From JAIUNP01 sp020161975 (GTDB lineage Bacteria; Pseudomonadota; Alphaproteobacteria; Rhizobiales; Beijerinckiaceae), in NCBI GenBank assembly GCA_036745275.1, contig DAIOGK010000050.1, positions 1 through 7,681 on the forward strand: 7,681 bases of DNA, written 5' to 3'. This document shows, piece after piece, positions 6,239 to 7,681 of the stretch. The notes beneath the pieces were generated by a model. It had not been told where the DNA came from, did no database searches, and saw only the letters and a list, made by a program, of their open reading frames with translations. A program made the translations under genes and the position numbers. Every line of letters starts with the position of its first letter. Within the stretch, counting starts at the first letter, position 1.

Positions 6239-6507
6239 TTCAGATGCCTCCGCATGACTTCGACAAGCTCCATCGCGCCGGCAGCGCGAGCGGCATCGTC
6301 ATCGGCTTTGACTACATGGCTCTGCAAGTGATCTTCCAAGAGCTCAACAACCAGACCGTTCGTTGCCCCGCGCACCGAAGCGGCAAGGTTCAAGATGTCT
6401 GCGCAGGGGGCGCCGGCCTCGAGCGCACGCTCGATTGCCTCCATCTGCCCTTTCAGACGACGGACGCGAGCCAGGAGTGTAGCTTGGTGGTGAGATGTGT
6501 GACTCAT
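6235..6507 (-). CDS. dmeR: DmeR/RcnR-family Ni/Co-sensing repressor
   Basis: The 90-aa protein matches the RcnR/DmeR branch of the CsoR family: MSHTSHHQATLLARVRRLKG at the start, then APCADI and GLVVELLEDHLQSHVV. The four ligand positions of E. coli RcnR are all present with identical numbering: His3, Cys35, His60 and His64. This set selects Ni2+ and Co2+ in RcnR. By homology it represses the dmeRF operon and is released by metal. It differs from the sensor at 2344-2601, which has Cys in the last position. The start codon lies inside an operator-like palindrome and has no Shine-Dalgarno sequence, which suggests a very short or absent leader. It overlaps dmeF by 4 bp. Confidence 0.93.
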   Translation of the reverse strand: MSHTSHHQATLLARVRRLKGQMEAIERALEAGAPCADILNLAASVRGATNGLVVELLEDHLQSHVVKADDDAARAAGAMELVEVMRRHLK

Positions 6508-6527
6508 AGGGTAGGGGGCTACCCTAT
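6506..6527. promoter_or_regulatory. DmeR/RcnR-type operator palindrome over the dmeR start codon
   Basis: ATAGGGTAG (6506-6514) and CTACCCTAT (6519-6527) are exact inverted repeats around GGGG, giving a 22-bp site with a central G-tract flanked by A/T-containing arms. This is the form of known RcnR and DmeR operators. The first arm includes two bases of the dmeR ATG (6507-6505), so a bound repressor would cover the transcription start region. Autoregulation of dmeRF is therefore strongly suggested. Confidence 0.75.
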
Positions 6528-6551
6528 AAATTCATATCCTTCAAGGATGAA
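6523..6551 (-). promoter_or_regulatory. Weak candidate promoter of dmeRF
   Basis: On the minus strand TTCATC (6551-6546) and TATAGG (6528-6523) are 17 bp apart. Matches to consensus are 3 of 6 and 4 of 6, so support is modest. It predicts a start near 6516 and a leader of about 9 nt, inside the operator. A second small palindrome, ATCCTT-C-AAGGAT (6536-6548), lies between the two hexamers. Confidence 0.3.
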
Positions 6552-6615
6552 ATTGTGGCTCACCCTTCGACAGGGTTTGACCGATGCTGGTTGCGGGCCG
6601 GAGAGTGAGAGGAGT

Positions 6616-6676
6616 GCCGGTTTTCCGGCGACGGGTTGAGGGCTGGGAGAGTGGCTCCCGGCGCCTGTCACGGGAG
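6616..6676 (+). promoter_or_regulatory. Structured leader of the DUF932 gene with competing hairpins
   Basis: The leader holds a small hairpin GCCGG-TTTT-CCGGC (6616-6629), then GGGAG (6645-6649), CTCCCG (6655-6660) and CGGGAG (6671-6676). The middle element can pair with either neighbour, and the third includes the Shine-Dalgarno sequence of the DUF932 gene. Pairing 2:3 would hide the ribosome site; pairing 1:2 would free it. A regulatory role is an inference. I see no clear promoter hexamers for this gene in 6541-6683. Confidence 0.35.
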
Positions 6677-6683
6677 ATAGCCG

Positions 6684-7681
6684 ATGGGCGTTGTGGAAGT
6701 TCTGGATCCGGTCGCACCGGCGCGGGCTGGTGGCTGGAAAGTGGATGTGAGCCGGGGTGAGCGGAACGGGCGGGTGTCGTCCGAATGGTTTAACCGGCCT
6801 GATGATGAGCGGTATCTGTCGCTCGATGATCTCTGGGCCAATGTGAAGGGCCGCTCCGAGCGCAGCCGCAGCCGGGTCGTGCAGACGGCGGATATCCGGG
6901 TCGAGGCCGCGCGCGATAACCCCGAGCGGCTGCACCTGATGCTGCCGAAGGCACATGAGCCGGTCGCGCCGACGCATTGGGCCTTCGGCCAGCTTGCCAG
7001 CATCGTTGGGGCGCCGGCGTCCTACCTGCGCCAGTTGCCCGCGCCGTTGGCGGGGATCAACCTGCAATACGGTCTGACCAACCATCGTGCCGAGCAGGTG
7101 AAGACTTTCGAGACGGAAGACGGCCGCACGGAACTGCGCGCCGTGACCGGCCCCGACTATGGCCGCATCCATGACCACGAGTTGGTCGAGGCGGTGCAGC
7201 GCATCGCGGGCAATGGCACCGGCGATACGCGCTGGAAGGTGCCGGGTGTGCTCGACTGGTCGACCGGGGTCTACAACCCCGATGTCGAGATCAGCCGCGA
7301 CACGACCACGCTCTATGCCTCTGACCGCGATGTCTTTCTGTTCCTGGTGGATGATCACAACCCGATCGAGGCGGGCCGCCTGCCGGACGGCTCCCCTGAT
7401 CTCTATTTCCGGGGCTTTTATTGCTGGAACTCCGAGGTGGGGGCGAAAACCCTCGGCATGGCGAGCTTCTACCTGCGGGCGGTGTGCCAGAACCGCAACC
7501 TCTGGGGCGTCGAGGATTTCCAAGAGATTACAATCCGCCATTCGAAATACGCCGCCTCGCGCTTTGCCCATGAAGCAGCACCTGCGCTGACGCGGTTTGC
7601 CAATTCCTCGCCGCAGGGGTTCGTGAACGGCATCAAGGCGGCGCGGCAGCAGATCGTGGCGCGGACGGATGAGGACCGGGA
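6684..7681 (+). CDS. DUF932 domain plasmid/phage-type protein (partial, 3' end outside)
   Basis: The frame from ATG 6684 stays open to the window edge, giving 332 complete codons. GGGAG at 6672-6676, 7 nt before the ATG, supports the start. The N-terminus reads MGVVEVLDPVAPARAGGWKV. A central part contains THWAFGQLASIVGAPASYLRQLP (about 97-119), LTNHRAEQVKTF, TGPDYGRIHDHELVEAV (about 154-170), and later LYFRGFYCWNSEVGAKTLG followed by LRAVCQNRNLWG. This is the pattern of DUF932 ('phage/plasmid-like protein') found on alphaproteobacterial plasmids. Its biochemical role is not established. The gene is divergent from dmeR with 176 bp between the two starts. A long open frame on the opposite strand (6519-7571) is its shadow. 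Confidence 0.9.
   Translation, partial: MGVVEVLDPVAPARAGGWKVDVSRGERNGRVSSEWFNRPDDERYLSLDDLWANVKGRSERSRSRVVQTADIRVEAARDNPERLHLMLPKAHEPVAPTHWAFGQLASIVGAPASYLRQLPAPLAGINLQYGLTNHRAEQVKTFETEDGRTELRAVTGPDYGRIHDHELVEAVQRIAGNGTGDTRWKVPGVLDWSTGVYNPDVEISRDTTTLYASDRDVFLFLVDDHNPIEAGRLPDGSPDLYFRGFYCWNSEVGAKTLGMASFYLRAVCQNRNLWGVEDFQEITIRHSKYAASRFAHEAAPALTRFANSSPQGFVNGIKAARQQIVARTDEDR

Noticed and set aside
6519..7571. 350-codon open frame on the minus strand
   Set aside because: It is antisense to the DUF932 gene, which has a good ribosome site and a recognisable family pattern. The minus-strand product looks like the Arg/Ala/His-rich shadow usual in GC-rich DNA.

Overview
The window looks like accessory DNA, plasmid or genomic island, from a GC-rich alphaproteobacterium, most likely of the Rhodobacteraceae/Paracoccaceae type. 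This rests on high GC, GC-ending codons, and recognisable protein families (DUF932 plasmid-type protein, DmeRF, HupE plus 'transmembrane anchor' pair). The genus is an inference; no rRNA or replication gene is present.

Layout. The left edge (1-51) is the last 16 codons of a plus-strand gene ending in an acidic, SSB-like tip (DDEIPF), followed by a strong GC hairpin. The right edge (6684-7681) is the start of a plus-strand DUF932 protein that runs off the window. Between them sits a compact block of metal-homeostasis genes (225-6507). Both flanking genes are typical of plasmid or phage backbones, so the middle reads as cargo.

The cargo has two modules. Module 1 is divergent. Rightward from 2344 run a CsoR/RcnR-family sensor (Cys-His-Cys ligand set) and an NreB-like MFS exporter with a His-rich tail, overlapping by 1 bp. 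Leftward from 2274 run a small exported His-rich protein, a HupE/UreJ-type membrane protein and a single-pass 'transmembrane anchor' protein. A G/C-tract palindrome (2315-2331) lies in the 69-bp divergent gap, inside the spacer of a candidate promoter, and could control both arms. Module 2 runs leftward from 6507: an RcnR/DmeR-type sensor (His3-Cys35-His60-His64), the DmeF Co/Ni efflux protein (4-bp overlap), then after 110 bp a second MFS transporter of unknown substrate. A second operator-like palindrome (6506-6527) covers the dmeR start codon. The two MFS genes converge with a 3-bp gap.

Together the genes suggest a nickel/cobalt handling island: two sensors with different ligands, at least two exporters with cytosolic His-rich regions, and a periplasm/membrane module (His-rich protein, HupE-like, anchor) whose role is unclear. 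The least understood part is the three-gene leftward module, because a HupE-type protein, best known as a nickel importer, appears to share an operator with an exporter.
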